Shown: positions 44,386 through 53,916 of the stretch, in pieces
Position numbering within the stretch: the stretch's first letter is position 1
Layout of the letters: each line of letters starts with the position of its first letter
NCBI GenBank assembly: GCA_010094045.1
Contig: ML986629.1
Coordinates: 1-64,000 of the forward strand
Direction of reading: 5' to 3'
Origin: Lojkania enalia
Lineage: Eukaryota; Ascomycota; Dothideomycetes; Pleosporales
DNA: 64,000 nt
Notes under the pieces: model-generated
The model's database searches: none
Told to the model about the DNA's origin: nothing
The model's input: only the letters and a program-made list of their open reading frames with translations
Translations under genes and position numbers: made by a program

Positions 44386-45828
44386 CTATCCCCTTACTAG
44401 CCGGGCCGCTTTCTCTAAACCGACGCCCGGCCTAATATTCCAATCAATTTTCTCCCTCGCCTCAGCAAACCTATCCTCGACCTCCTTCCCAAGCTCTTCA
44501 TTCCCTTGCAGTAACCTACTCGCCCGCTCTAAATCCCCGGCCGCAAACAAATACTCACCCAGAGCCATATGCGCAACGCCGCACTGAAGCCAAGATTGCC
44601 CGCGCTCCGCATCAGTGAACCATTCGGCTTTATTGGGTGGGATGGTCTCGGCCGGGATCGTGGCGAACCAAGGGTTCGATGAGGGCGACGGAGAGTCGGT
44701 GGATAGGGAGAGGGCGCGAGATGCAGAGCTCTCCGCTTGCAACATGTCCTTCGCTATTAATCTGCGTTTTGAAGACAAATCGGCGTCAGTGAGCGAGTTT
44801 CCGGTCCCCGCTATAGAGGACTCGAGACCAGAGAGGGACTTGCTGAGGTGCAGCTCACACCGCCAGCGTAAATGCTGGATTGCTTCTGGGAAAGACTCGG
44901 CTTGTGTATGGAGAACTTCGGCCCGGGTTAGGTAGCCGTACGTCAGCGCTATTATGACGGCTTCATAGTATTCTTTAGCCAAGGCGAATTTTTTTCCCCT
45001 CAGATTTTCGTCCCCTTGTTCTGCAAGTTGTAGGAGGGCGCCAAGCCAGTGGGTGGCAGTGAAGGATGCTGCGGTCATGGATTCCTGGAGGTCTTGAGCG
45101 TATCCTGGAAGCAGGTTCTCGTTGTCGATGGTGACGGCTCCAAGATTCGTCAACAATCGGAATAGTTCCAATAGATCGCCTTGAAGTTTGGCAAGCGGGA
45201 AATCATACGTATTTAGTACGTTGATGAAAAGGGAGTGATGCTGCGACCACGATGCCGTCGTTTTGCTTGCTTCGTTTAGGAAGTTTATTAGGCGAGGGAG
45301 ATATTGTGCTGGGAACATGACAGACGCGCGGAGCTGACTGCTATTCTTCTCCAAAACCGTCAAATCCATGGCATGATTCTTGACCCTGTCTAGCCGCTCA
45401 GTGGTAGTGGTTGAGAATAGTAGCCCAGAGTCTTCGAGCATTGTCTTTGCATGTCGGGCATCAGCAGTATAAATGGAGAGTTTAATGAACAGATTCTGGG
45501 AATAGAAGTACTTGACCGCTTCCGCTGATATATTTTTGCTGACGTAGAAGAGGGCAGTGTCAATAGGAAATGGTGGACGGGAAGCTTTGAAATGCAGGAC
45601 CCCGTCCCTGATAGAGTGGGTATATGATACGTTGGGTTTTCCGAGATTTACGAACTCCGTGTCCAGGACATGTTTGTATATGTTGTTACGGACAGAAGGT
45701 GGGAGGTCGGCTAGCCCTAGACGTTTATTCTGGCTGGCAGTGGATTGATCGAGGGCTGCCTCTTTCAATTTGGCCTCAAGTTCTTCAGTAATGGCGTCCA
45801 TGGAGTCGCGTTTCAACACCGAGGACAT
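44386..45828 (-). CDS. Unrecognised protein with 2EXR/F-box-like N-terminus
   Basis: A fungal protein of unknown function. Single exon, 480 aa from the ATG at 45828 (MSSVLKRDSMDAITEEL). An upstream open extension lacks an ATG. Near residue 40 it has LADLPPSVRNNIYKHVLD and later FYVSKNISAEAVKYFYSQNLF, the pattern of the fungal 2EXR/F-box-like fold (Leu-Pro...Arg-x-x-Ile-Tyr, then old strands ending in a Phe-Tyr segment). The C-terminal half is all-helical, with TPR-like pairs (FALAKEYYEAVIIALTYGYL, CGVAHMALGEYLFAAGDLER). A scaffold or substrate-receptor role is possible, but no catalytic motif is seen. Confidence 0.65.
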   Translation of the reverse strand: MSSVLKRDSMDAITEELEAKLKEAALDQSTASQNKRLGLADLPPSVRNNIYKHVLDTEFVNLGKPNVSYTHSIRDGVLHFKASRPPFPIDTALFYVSKNISAEAVKYFYSQNLFIKLSIYTADARHAKTMLEDSGLLFSTTTTERLDRVKNHAMDLTVLEKNSSQLRASVMFPAQYLPRLINFLNEASKTTASWSQHHSLFINVLNTYDFPLAKLQGDLLELFRLLTNLGAVTIDNENLLPGYAQDLQESMTAASFTATHWLGALLQLAEQGDENLRGKKFALAKEYYEAVIIALTYGYLTRAEVLHTQAESFPEAIQHLRWRCELHLSKSLSGLESSIAGTGNSLTDADLSSKRRLIAKDMLQAESSASRALSLSTDSPSPSSNPWFATIPAETIPPNKAEWFTDAERGQSWLQCGVAHMALGEYLFAAGDLERASRLLQGNEELGKEVEDRFAEAREKIDWNIRPGVGLEKAARLVRG

Positions 45829-46587
45829 GTTAATAATGGTTGGAGCCCCGAGTCTATGCAACGGGTCAGTGCGGATTCCAATGTAGAGGCTTTTTGCCTC
45901 TATGCGCAGTTAGTAGATCATGAGATTTGCTGCCTACAACTAATTGATTCTTGAAGCGGGGTCTTGTTCTCAGCAGATATAGTGTTGGAGACTAATTTGA
46001 AGCTTGGTCAAGCCTTGAGGCTGTAGTCTTGGATCGTATTCAGAACTTTGTGGTGGGATCGCGAAAACTTCCCTAGACGCAAAGCAACCCTTCAATTGTA
46101 ATTGAAGATCAATTGAATGTCAAAAGGACAGAAGAGACATAATACCCTGAAAGGGGTACATGTACATGTGGGGTTTTATAGCTACCGTCCAAAGTGCGGG
46201 GGCGGAAGCTATGCAAGTGGAGACCCTACTGCGGGGAAAAGAAGCGGATCCGGGGTTCTTCGGAAGACTTAAATCCGTGTCAGGTCCCTCGACTTACAGT
46301 GTGAGCGTAATTCTAGGGCGTATCATGCACAATAATCGTGCAAACTACGATATTCAGGACAGAATAACATTATGATAGACATGGCGAGAGACACAGGAGA
46401 GAATATCGATGGATTGTATGGCAGCCAAGGCTCGAGATTCACTTCACTACCCAAAAACTATCCTCTGGTAGGAATACGAATTCTAGATTTACACATAGCC
46501 AGGAGCTTCGTAGGCGTCTTTAGGGTCTTTACATTCGGGTGGCTCAATCAGGTTAAGGCGCTCTGTCAACTACATCCCTTACCAAAA
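45829..46587. other. Intergenic, no gene seen
   Basis: Promoter region of the 2EXR-like gene and the 3' side of the 2H-phosphoesterase-like gene. No supported open frame, RNA or repeat. Confidence 0.45.
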
Positions 46588-47859
46588 TTATATCATCTTT
46601 TCGGCAACGACTTCGTATTCCTCGTCCAACACCTCCCCTTCCTTGTTGAAAATCTTCTTTGCACCCATCTTACATATCTGAACGCGATCGATCACGACCT
46701 TCTCAGCCCATACAAAATTCCGATACTTTTCAATCAATTGCGTCGCATCGAACCGCAACCAGCTTTTCGCATTCACCCCATGGCTTTCTGATCTCTCATT
46801 TAATGTTTTCTGTAGAGGTTGACTCATAGTTTCTCCTATGGTAGGATTAGGTGGCACTGCAGCTTCATTGTCGCTCTTCTCGGAAGCTGTCTTCTCAGCG
46901 GGAGATACCAGGCCGACTTGCTCTTGAGGTTTAGCTGGCTTGCAATTTCCGCGGCGACCCCCTGGCTTTGCGTAAATCGTATTAACAATAGTGGCATGGA
47001 GCTTCAAAGTTCGTTTATCCTCGATTAGAAACCCCTTTTCGGCAAAGTGGCCTCTCAACGCTGAGGCAAAAGGATACAGACGTGCCGAGACATCTTTCGG
47101 CTCTGCATACAGAATGCTGGTTTTATGTGGTTGTTGCATGGGTATTAAGGCTTCGAGCTCAATAGAGACTGGTATCCGATCGGATGGCACGATATCTAGC
47201 GTAGTAGCTTGCGCGGGCTTCAAGGAGATACCTCCTTCTGCATCTTCTTTTTCCCGTTGCAGATTCTCGACATCTCGTAGCAGCGTTCTCAGATCCAGGT
47301 CTCGTAGGCAAGTCTCCGCCGCTTCCAAGCCACCCTGATCAAGCGCCATTACACCTAATGTTAAATGTAGCGTTCCAACTGGCCTGACTGCCTTCGCAGG
47401 TACTAGACTTTCCTTCTGCAGCTCTACCCCAAATTTTTCTAATGCAGCCAGAAATTGTGGTCTGCTCTCCTCATTCACTAGTGGTAAGCATAGAAAATGT
47501 GTTAAATGGGGTTTCTTTGGCCCCCCCTTTTCTTTCCGCCCCTTTGCCTTCTTTAACTCTCGGCGTGTCGGCGGGGAGGGAACATCATTTCTAGTGGAAG
47601 GGCCTTGCAACGTAGTTCGGACTTGCGCGTTATCACGGAGTTTTTCGCCGTCGAGAAAGTCGTTATATTCGCCTCTATCTTTCTTTCTCCCCATGTCAGG
47701 CCGGGTCGATGAGAAGAATCTTGTTGACAGGAAACGATAGCTAGAAGGAGAAAATCTGATTTTGCAAAGGCGCAGGAAATGGTTTAACAAGCGCGCCTGT
47801 CTATGGAATTGGCGCGAATGTCTCGATAAAGGACCCCAAGCGCATATAGACGTGATCAT
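46588..47859 (-). CDS. AKAP7/ASCC1-like 2H phosphoesterase-domain protein
   Basis: A member of the 2H phosphoesterase superfamily of the AKAP7 type; related proteins act on or bind 2'-5' or cyclic nucleotide phosphates. The fungal role is not established. Single exon, 423 aa. The two catalytic-type motifs are visible: HLTLGV (near residue 170) and HATIVN (near residue 290), matching the H-x-[ST]-[hydrophobic] pair. KPHLTHFLCLPLVNEESRPQ opens the domain and WAEKVVIDRVQICKMGAKK closes it. From the first ATG (47859) the N-terminus is Arg/Ser/Phe-rich with no acids for about 50 residues (SSYRFLSTRFFSSTRPD), like a mitochondrial presequence. A second in-frame ATG at 47694 (MGRKKDRGEYNDFLDG) would give a cytosolic form. 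Confidence 0.82.
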   Translation of the reverse strand: MITSICAWGPLSRHSRQFHRQARLLNHFLRLCKIRFSPSSYRFLSTRFFSSTRPDMGRKKDRGEYNDFLDGEKLRDNAQVRTTLQGPSTRNDVPSPPTRRELKKAKGRKEKGGPKKPHLTHFLCLPLVNEESRPQFLAALEKFGVELQKESLVPAKAVRPVGTLHLTLGVMALDQGGLEAAETCLRDLDLRTLLRDVENLQREKEDAEGGISLKPAQATTLDIVPSDRIPVSIELEALIPMQQPHKTSILYAEPKDVSARLYPFASALRGHFAEKGFLIEDKRTLKLHATIVNTIYAKPGGRRGNCKPAKPQEQVGLVSPAEKTASEKSDNEAAVPPNPTIGETMSQPLQKTLNERSESHGVNAKSWLRFDATQLIEKYRNFVWAEKVVIDRVQICKMGAKKIFNKEGEVLDEEYEVVAEKMI

Positions 47860-48566
47860 AGAAATGGCCTTCGAACGAGTGCCGTGGAGCGTGCCGTTTG
47901 GAAAGACCCAAAAATATGCAGCAAAAGGAATCGAAAGCGCCTTCGCAATCTAAAAGCTAAGCTCTCGAGGATGATTAAGCTCGGTGACACGCAGGAACAT
48001 GCAGGCGATGCTCGAACTGAGTTCGGAATTGTGCAACCTCCCGCGTCCTTGCACAAACGCGCGGTCGGCGCGCACAATCATGACGTAAGTCTCTCACGCG
48101 GGTACTGCGGGGTCCCCAACTTTGAAACGTGGTGAGAGCCTCAAGCTCGGCCCTATTCGATCGTCGCAGGTACGTAGGGCTGTAGCAAGCATTTGCACGC
48201 GAAATATGATAGCTAAGAACGATTCCCGTTTGATTCTAAAAAGAGTCCTATTATGTTGGTGCCTAGGTGGTTGCGAATCCGGCTATACGTCCGCTGCCCA
48301 ACATATACACACTCACAGGTCTCCCGAGGCACCCTTTCATAGAGTCGTGATGAAGAAAAGGAAATTATAAAATGGTTAGAGAACCGACGGAGCGTTGCCT
48401 CACTGGAGAGGATGCCAGCGTTCTTGGAGACCACAGCACGGCCCCTCGGTGCTGAGCCCTGGTGCTCCAACAGATGCACGAACCTAGTGCCAGGAAAATG
48501 CACCCCCCGTTAATTTATGAAACGACAATAGCGATCTATGATATTGCGCAAACGGTGGATTCGCGC
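47860..48566. other. Intergenic, no gene seen
   Basis: Promoter of the 2H-domain gene and the 3'UTR of YPD1. No supported gene or repeat. Confidence 0.45.
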
Positions 48567-49120
48567 TCATGCTTCGTCATGGTAGAACTTCTTCAACACC
48601 TTTTCGACATCCTCGAACTCCCTCTTGGCTTGTTCTACTGTCCGCATCACCTTCTCCAGCGCTTCTGAATCGCTGGATAGGTCCCGTGTGCCTGTCTCGT
48701 CCTTCATTTGCCCGTAGTGTTGGATCTTTTCGCACGAATCCTTCACCTTTGTGAGGCCGAGGGTCGCGGAGGAGCCTTTGAGGAAGTGGCCGAGCTCGGA
48801 CAGCGTCTTGAGGTCCTTGTTCTTGCTGTTGCCCATTCGTCAGTGCCTGTGCTTACTATCTCGGTCTGTCGGTAGCGACAGACACTGCTCTACCCACATG
48901 GAACGAGCGCGAACGCTGGAGGAAAGGGGAGGGGAGGGGGTAGGGGGCTCCGCAATACTCACATTTTGTCGTCCATCTTATCAAATGTGCTTTGCGCCTG
49001 TGTGAAGAAGTCGTACACAATGCTTTTGCTGAACTCCCTCTCGTCCTCGTCGTCATCCATCTCGAGGATTTGCTCAAACGTGGCCGCATCGATGCTGTCG
49101 CTGGCGCCTGGGATCGACAT
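48567..49120 (-). CDS. YPD1: Histidine phosphotransfer protein Ypd1
   Basis: The HPt intermediate of the fungal multistep phosphorelay. It passes phosphate from hybrid histidine kinases to the Ssk1 and Skn7 response regulators that control the HOG stress pathway. Exon 1 is 49120-48963, intron 48826-48962 (137 nt, GTGAGT, branch CTGAC, CAACAG), exon 2 is 48825-48567, giving 138 aa. The phosphorylated His is H66 in LGHFLKGSSATLGL. Before it come FEQILEMDDDEDEREFSKS and FFTQAQSTFDKM, after it VKDSCEKIQHYG, all typical of the four-helix HPt bundle. The acceptor lies inside the codons for Met-Gly-Asn-Ser, so the ATG at 48836 is intronic and not a start. Confidence 0.93.
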
Positions 49121-51878
49121 GATGCCTTCCTCTCCGCCGGTCTAATGAATCAGAAAGCGTCCGCTAAAATAGGATAGGGCGGGGAGCGCAGGATACAGGG
49201 GGTGGGGAAAGATAGTAAGTGTGGTCGCCAGAGGTCGGTGTTGGTGGTGCTGATAGTGGTGCGCGGTAGGCGAGAGGCTGGAGAATAGGAGCGTGACAAA
49301 GAGAGGGCAAGGGGGGGGGGTGGGGGAGTGGAATGGGAAACTGGAGATGGAGGGGTCGAGCACAAACCCTGTCTTCGTCTTCTGCTGGTCTAGCCATTTC
49401 GGAACTTGGCCCGCTCCTTGCAATAATAATCCGGTTCGTCAAGGCACCCTCCCGCACACACGTAGCGATTTTGGGCTCGCCAGTTGATACGGGCCTGAGA
49501 CGCTCGCGTGCGGTTCTCGTGGCAGTGCGCGCGACCGCTCAAAAGCTGGAGGGATTTGTCCGTCTGGTGGGCCGCTACGAACCCTGGTTTGGGATTGGCC
49601 GACGACAAAAAAAAAAGGGTCCGGCCTGGGGTCGTCACCTCAAAACACCAGTGCTCAGAAGTGATGCCTGGACGTCGGGACGCTCAGAGCGCGTTGGTGA
49701 AGGGCAGCAATGCTGTGCTGGGGGATAGGCCTCTCTTAGGGGCTCGAGGGCAAATATTTCTTTTCGGGAGCCGCCTACCACCTGCTCTGCAACCCCACCG
49801 GTTGGCCAACGTGTTGGACGGGCTCGCAGTTCACTCGGAACAACGTGCCGAGAGATGTGGGAGCGGGTCTATTCTGGTCCTGTCAGGTCTCGAGATGGCG
49901 AGCTCGGTGAGAGTCGGTGTAGATAAGCAGAGACAATCTTGGGGCGCTGGGAAAGGATTGTCACGGGAGCACTTCATATACCGCCCGCTGCGTAGGAAAT
50001 TGGGTTGCTATGGATAGATGCATCACACCACGGATGAATGACTGGCAATGCCATGGCTTTCTGCTGGATTACATGTGGGGGGGAGCTATACGTCAACCTA
50101 GCCAGCCTTCACGACACCGTGGGTCGTCTTCAACCCTTAGTAGAGAATACTGTCATCGACGAGCTCAACGCTATAGTACCGCATTTACTGCTGCACCAGA
50201 GAACACGCAAAGCAAACGAGCCGTCCGCCACTAGGCGTCTCGAGGGTGTCTGGCGTAATCGTGGCCGGGCCGCCCGCGGTTGATGGAATTACCGTTTTCT
50301 TTGTCCCCGCCGGAAGAAGTTGTAGAGGAGGAACAACCAGAGAGACGAGTTGGAATAAGGAGAACGCCAAGCGGTCTAGAAGAGTCTACACATGCTCTGT
50401 CCCGCCTGGCGGGGGATTGGGAAGCGTATGAGCATACAATCGCTCACCAAATTGGGATGGGAGTCGGTTTTGAATGGTGGGCGGCGGCCAGGGCTTGGGG
50501 AAGGTCTGACACATTACGTCATGGGCGCTACCGTCGTCACTATGCATATGCCATCTGTCGCCCGCCAGGCCGGTTCCGCAGGCGTGAGGCCCTGCGTTTC
50601 CTACCACTGCTTTCCGTTAGTCGTTGTTGCACCTCTTTTCCTGTTCTCGTATGTACCTCAGACTTTCTGTCGCTGGAAGGGACCAGATGCTCAGACAACA
50701 ATAATGCATGCAGAATATACGGAAGCCCTCAAGAAGAGCGGCTCTAACACTCATGTAAACGGAGTTAAGCCGAAGTCCGACCCCGATTCCAACCCTTCCC
50801 TGCCCTAACCTTGGCCAAGTCTCGTGAGAGCTTGCAAGGACCCTTTCGAAGTGCGGAGCGTCGATCTTCTCCCTTCGCAGATTCACCATGAGCTGCAGGT
50901 CAATAACTCGTTCGTCCGGCCTGTCCCGACTCCCGAGTCCCCTCGGCTGAGCTGCCTGTCAAGACTCAAGCCTGAGACCGCTGCATTATGCTGCGCTGGC
51001 TCTGCTCATCGTATCTCGTTAACCGATAACCAGAGTTACCTAACAGCATGTCCAATGTCTAGTCTTGACTAGCCCTGACAATGCCCTACTTTCTGCGGAT
51101 CGAACAAGTATTCTGCTTGTCACCTTCCGCATTTTGCTGCTCTGAACCGGACAGTACTAGAGGTTTCTTGTTTGTAGCTAGACGTTTGTATTCATCTAGG
51201 ATCAATACAGAGAGCAATTTTGAACTTGGAAGAGAGTATAAATATTAGGATAACAGCTCCGTACTGTGGGTATTTATTGATCCGAAATCACAAGGCTACC
51301 GAGTTTCACACCATTTCTAATGAAGTGTCGTCCCACACTTTACAAGCTCTTGAGGCTGTTCGGACGAAAAAAAAAAATAAAAATAAAAAAAATAAAATAA
51401 AACAAAATAAAGTTGACTCGCTCCCACTTTTTGGGCTCTTAGGGCACGACGGAAAGCTCCAAGCCAGGGGGCCCCGGACTCGTGTGCATGCATCAGAGGG
51501 AAGCGCTACGCTAGAAGCGGGTAGGATCTGCGGATTGATGAAGCTATTCACGATTTTCCTCATCACCGTGTGGGGTGGAACACCTAGGTAGTCGGAATAT
51601 GCTGCTAAGAATCGTAAGCTGGGATCGGGAGAGGGAGCGCTTAAAGTAACTATCCGAATCTCGAGTTACAATAACGGTTCAAAATATACCCCTAAAAAGA
51701 GTTGACCACAATCGATAAAATGTTCGATGAAAGAATACGTTTCATTTTTAGCCGCCAACCACAGTCTACCCTCTAACTACAAGCCACTGGTATGTAAATT
51801 TAACAGTACAGTACAGGGCACGCTATGCCACACCTAATGCTTATGTGAAGGAGATGTGGCATCACGCTGTCGGGGTAT
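49121..51878. other. Mostly gene-free region with G-runs
   Basis: About 2.7 kb. The part just upstream of YPD1 is purine-rich on the + strand, with a 10-G run at 49311-49320. A degraded coding-like stretch at about 50070-50560 is listed separately. An A-rich tract lies at 51366-51411. The last ~1 kb is AT-rich with nothing recognised. Confidence 0.45.
50070..50560 (+). pseudogene. Possible broken gene of unknown family
   Basis: Two adjacent stretches read like real protein but in different frames. Block 1, about 50080-50230, is leucine-rich and helical (LYVNLASLHDTVGRLQPLVE, NTVIDELNAIVPHLLLHQRT). Block 2, about 50283-50520, continues with SLSPPEEVVEEEQPERRVGI, LEESTHALSRLAGDWEAYEH and EWWAAARAWGR. 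I found no canonical intron to join them, and block 2 then runs into Arg-rich nonsense. A frameshifted gene remnant is the simplest reading; a sequencing indel in a live gene is the alternative. I do not recognise the family. Confidence 0.4.
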
Positions 51879-53554
51879 TTAACCAGTCACCTTGTAAATA
51901 GCCTCAGCTAGACGCTTGACATTACCGCTCGTGATTCCTGCGACCGAGATTCGGCCATCCTTTGTAGCGTATACGGAATGCTAACCTTGGTCAGCCTGCA
52001 TGTAGCGCACATTGAATCAAGCTAGTATTGTCGAACAATAGGTGCAGTGTTTCAAGTGCAGGATTAAAAGAAAAAAAATCTTGTTCCTTACCTCCTTGGC
52101 TAGCGCCTCCATTTGTTCGGGATTCAACCCTGTGTATGCGAACATACCGATTTGGGACGTAATATGACTCCAGTCATGCTTGCTGCCGAGTTTCTCGAGA
52201 TTTTCCTTGAGTAGAGCCCGCATGGTGATAATGCGGTCTGCCATACCCTTGACTTCGCCGAGCCATTGCTTGTTGAGCTCTGGGCTGTTTAGAATCTCGG
52301 AAGCGATACGAGCACCGTGGATTGGGGGGTTGGAGTAAAGTGGTCGCACGAGAATTTTGATCTGTGAATCAACCCGCTTCTTCTCCTCAGCTGACTCACA
52401 AACGACGGAAAAGGCACCGACACGTTCACCGTACAAACCCTAAATCACTTGTATTAACGAAAAGTGCGCTGAAATAGTTAAGGAGCACGAGATCATACCA
52501 TGTTCTTAGCAAAACTCTGGGCAAGGACAGGTCTGAGACCCTCTTTGATGAAGTATCGCAGAGCGAACGCGTCCTTGTTGGTGTCGCCACTAGCGAATCC
52601 CTGGTACGCCATATCAAAGAAGGGGAAGTGCCCGCCCTCCTTTACGGCTTCGGCTATCTGCTTCCATTGCTCCTCAGTCGGGTCAACACCCGTTGGGTTG
52701 TGAGCACAAGCGTGAAGAAGGACAATGCTGCCCTTGGGCATAGCCTTGATATCAGCGACCATTCCATCGAAGTCAAGACCAATGGTGTCTTTGTTGTAGT
52801 ATCGGTACTTCTCCACCTTTAGGCCGGAGTCCTTGAAAACGGCATTGTGATTGGCCCATGACGGCGTGGGAATGTAGATCGCCTTTGCTCCGGGATAGAA
52901 CCGCTCAAGGAAGGCACCGCCGATTCGAAGAGCACCAGTTCCGGAGATGGACTGGGTGATGGCAACGCGATCCTCCTTGACAGGCGCCGAATCAGGACCA
53001 TAGGCCAACTGGAGAGCAGCCTTGGTGAATGCCGGAACACCGGTGATACCGGCGTACTCCTTGTCCAGGTTTGACTCGACAATCTTCTTCTCGGCCTGTT
53101 TCACAGATGGCAAAACGTATGGTTTTCCCTTGTCATCTCTGTATGCGCCGACACCTGGGGCAATTAGTCGTGGTCATGCAAGAGCATTCGATGAGCGGGT
53201 GTTGGAGTCGTACCCAAGTTAATTTTCTCGGAGTTGGAGTCGGCCTTGAAAGCTTCCGTGATACCTGGAGGCGATTAGTTGAGGCCAACGGCGCACAAAA
53301 GCCTCATACTTACCAAGAATGGCCTTTGGAGGGAGAGCGGTGAGCACGAGTTAGTCGATAGATACGGAATGGAGACTTACATCCTGGTCATGAATTAGCC
53401 GTTACCTGCAGCAATAGGGCACTCAATGGCTGTTTTGACTCACTGGAGGGCCCTGGGGTACGTTGGACCAGGCAGAGGCAGCGCGGACGCCCGTCTTGAG
53501 GGAGAGCTGCTTGGATGCGGCCTGCCGCAGGGCGGTCCTGGAGGAGGCAAGCAT
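51879..53554 (-). CDS. Aspartate aminotransferase, mitochondrial type
   Basis: A PLP enzyme that interconverts aspartate plus 2-oxoglutarate with oxaloacetate plus glutamate, part of the malate-aspartate shuttle. Seven exons on the minus strand: 53554-53444, 53383-53381 (3 nt), 53323-53314 (10 nt), 53264-53214, 53154-52499, 52439-52092 and 51980-51879, giving 426 aa. The N-terminus ([20 protein letters not shown]) is an amphipathic mitochondrial presequence. Joined exons give [20 protein letters not shown] and [19 protein letters not shown], diagnostic of class I aminotransferases. [11 protein letters not shown] and the PLP lysine K275 in [14 protein letters not shown] follow, and [17 protein letters not shown] carries the substrate-binding Arg. 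Introns are 49-111 nt, all GT-AG. It is divergent from GEP3. Confidence 0.94.
53381..53383 (-). other. 3-nt micro-exon (GAT, Asp38) of aminotransferase
   Basis: The codon GAT is bounded upstream by a 60-nt intron (53384-53443; GTGAGT, branch GGCTAAT, CCAG) and downstream by a 57-nt intron (53324-53380; GTAAGT, branch GACTAAC, AAAG). Its inclusion supplies the Asp of GPPDAILG that I expect from homologous enzymes. Skipping it would also keep the frame. Confidence 0.75.
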
Positions 53555-53916
53555 GACTAAGGAATGATCGAATACGGCAATAGCTGGAGAGGGAGGAAGA
53601 ATTGAGGATGGAGATGGGTGATGGACAACAGCAGAGAGGGATTGGAAGCGGTGGAGGTGGTCTGAGGTTTGGTGGTTTAGCTCTTCCCCAGATTTGTTTT
53701 TAGAGGAGAGGACTAACTAACGTGGGAGCTTGGACTCAGCGGGCTGAGCTACTCTTCGGATTTCCTACCTCGGCCGTGGCGCTAGCTATCTTCGGGGAAG
53801 CTTTCCTCCGCTAGCGCCTCAATTTTTTGGACCAGGCTTCACCATAGCTGCGACATCTGTTGGCCTATATTGCCGCCCATCGTCCTGTCGTCGCCGTTGT
53901 TGGCTTTTTCTGCGCA

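Noticed and set aside
46372..46791. 139-codon + strand frame over the 2H phosphoesterase 3' end
   Set aside because: It overlaps the antisense of a well-supported gene and has no features of its own.
48751..49005. Frames over the YPD1 intron
   Set aside because: They are shadows of the YPD1 exons and a purine-rich intron.
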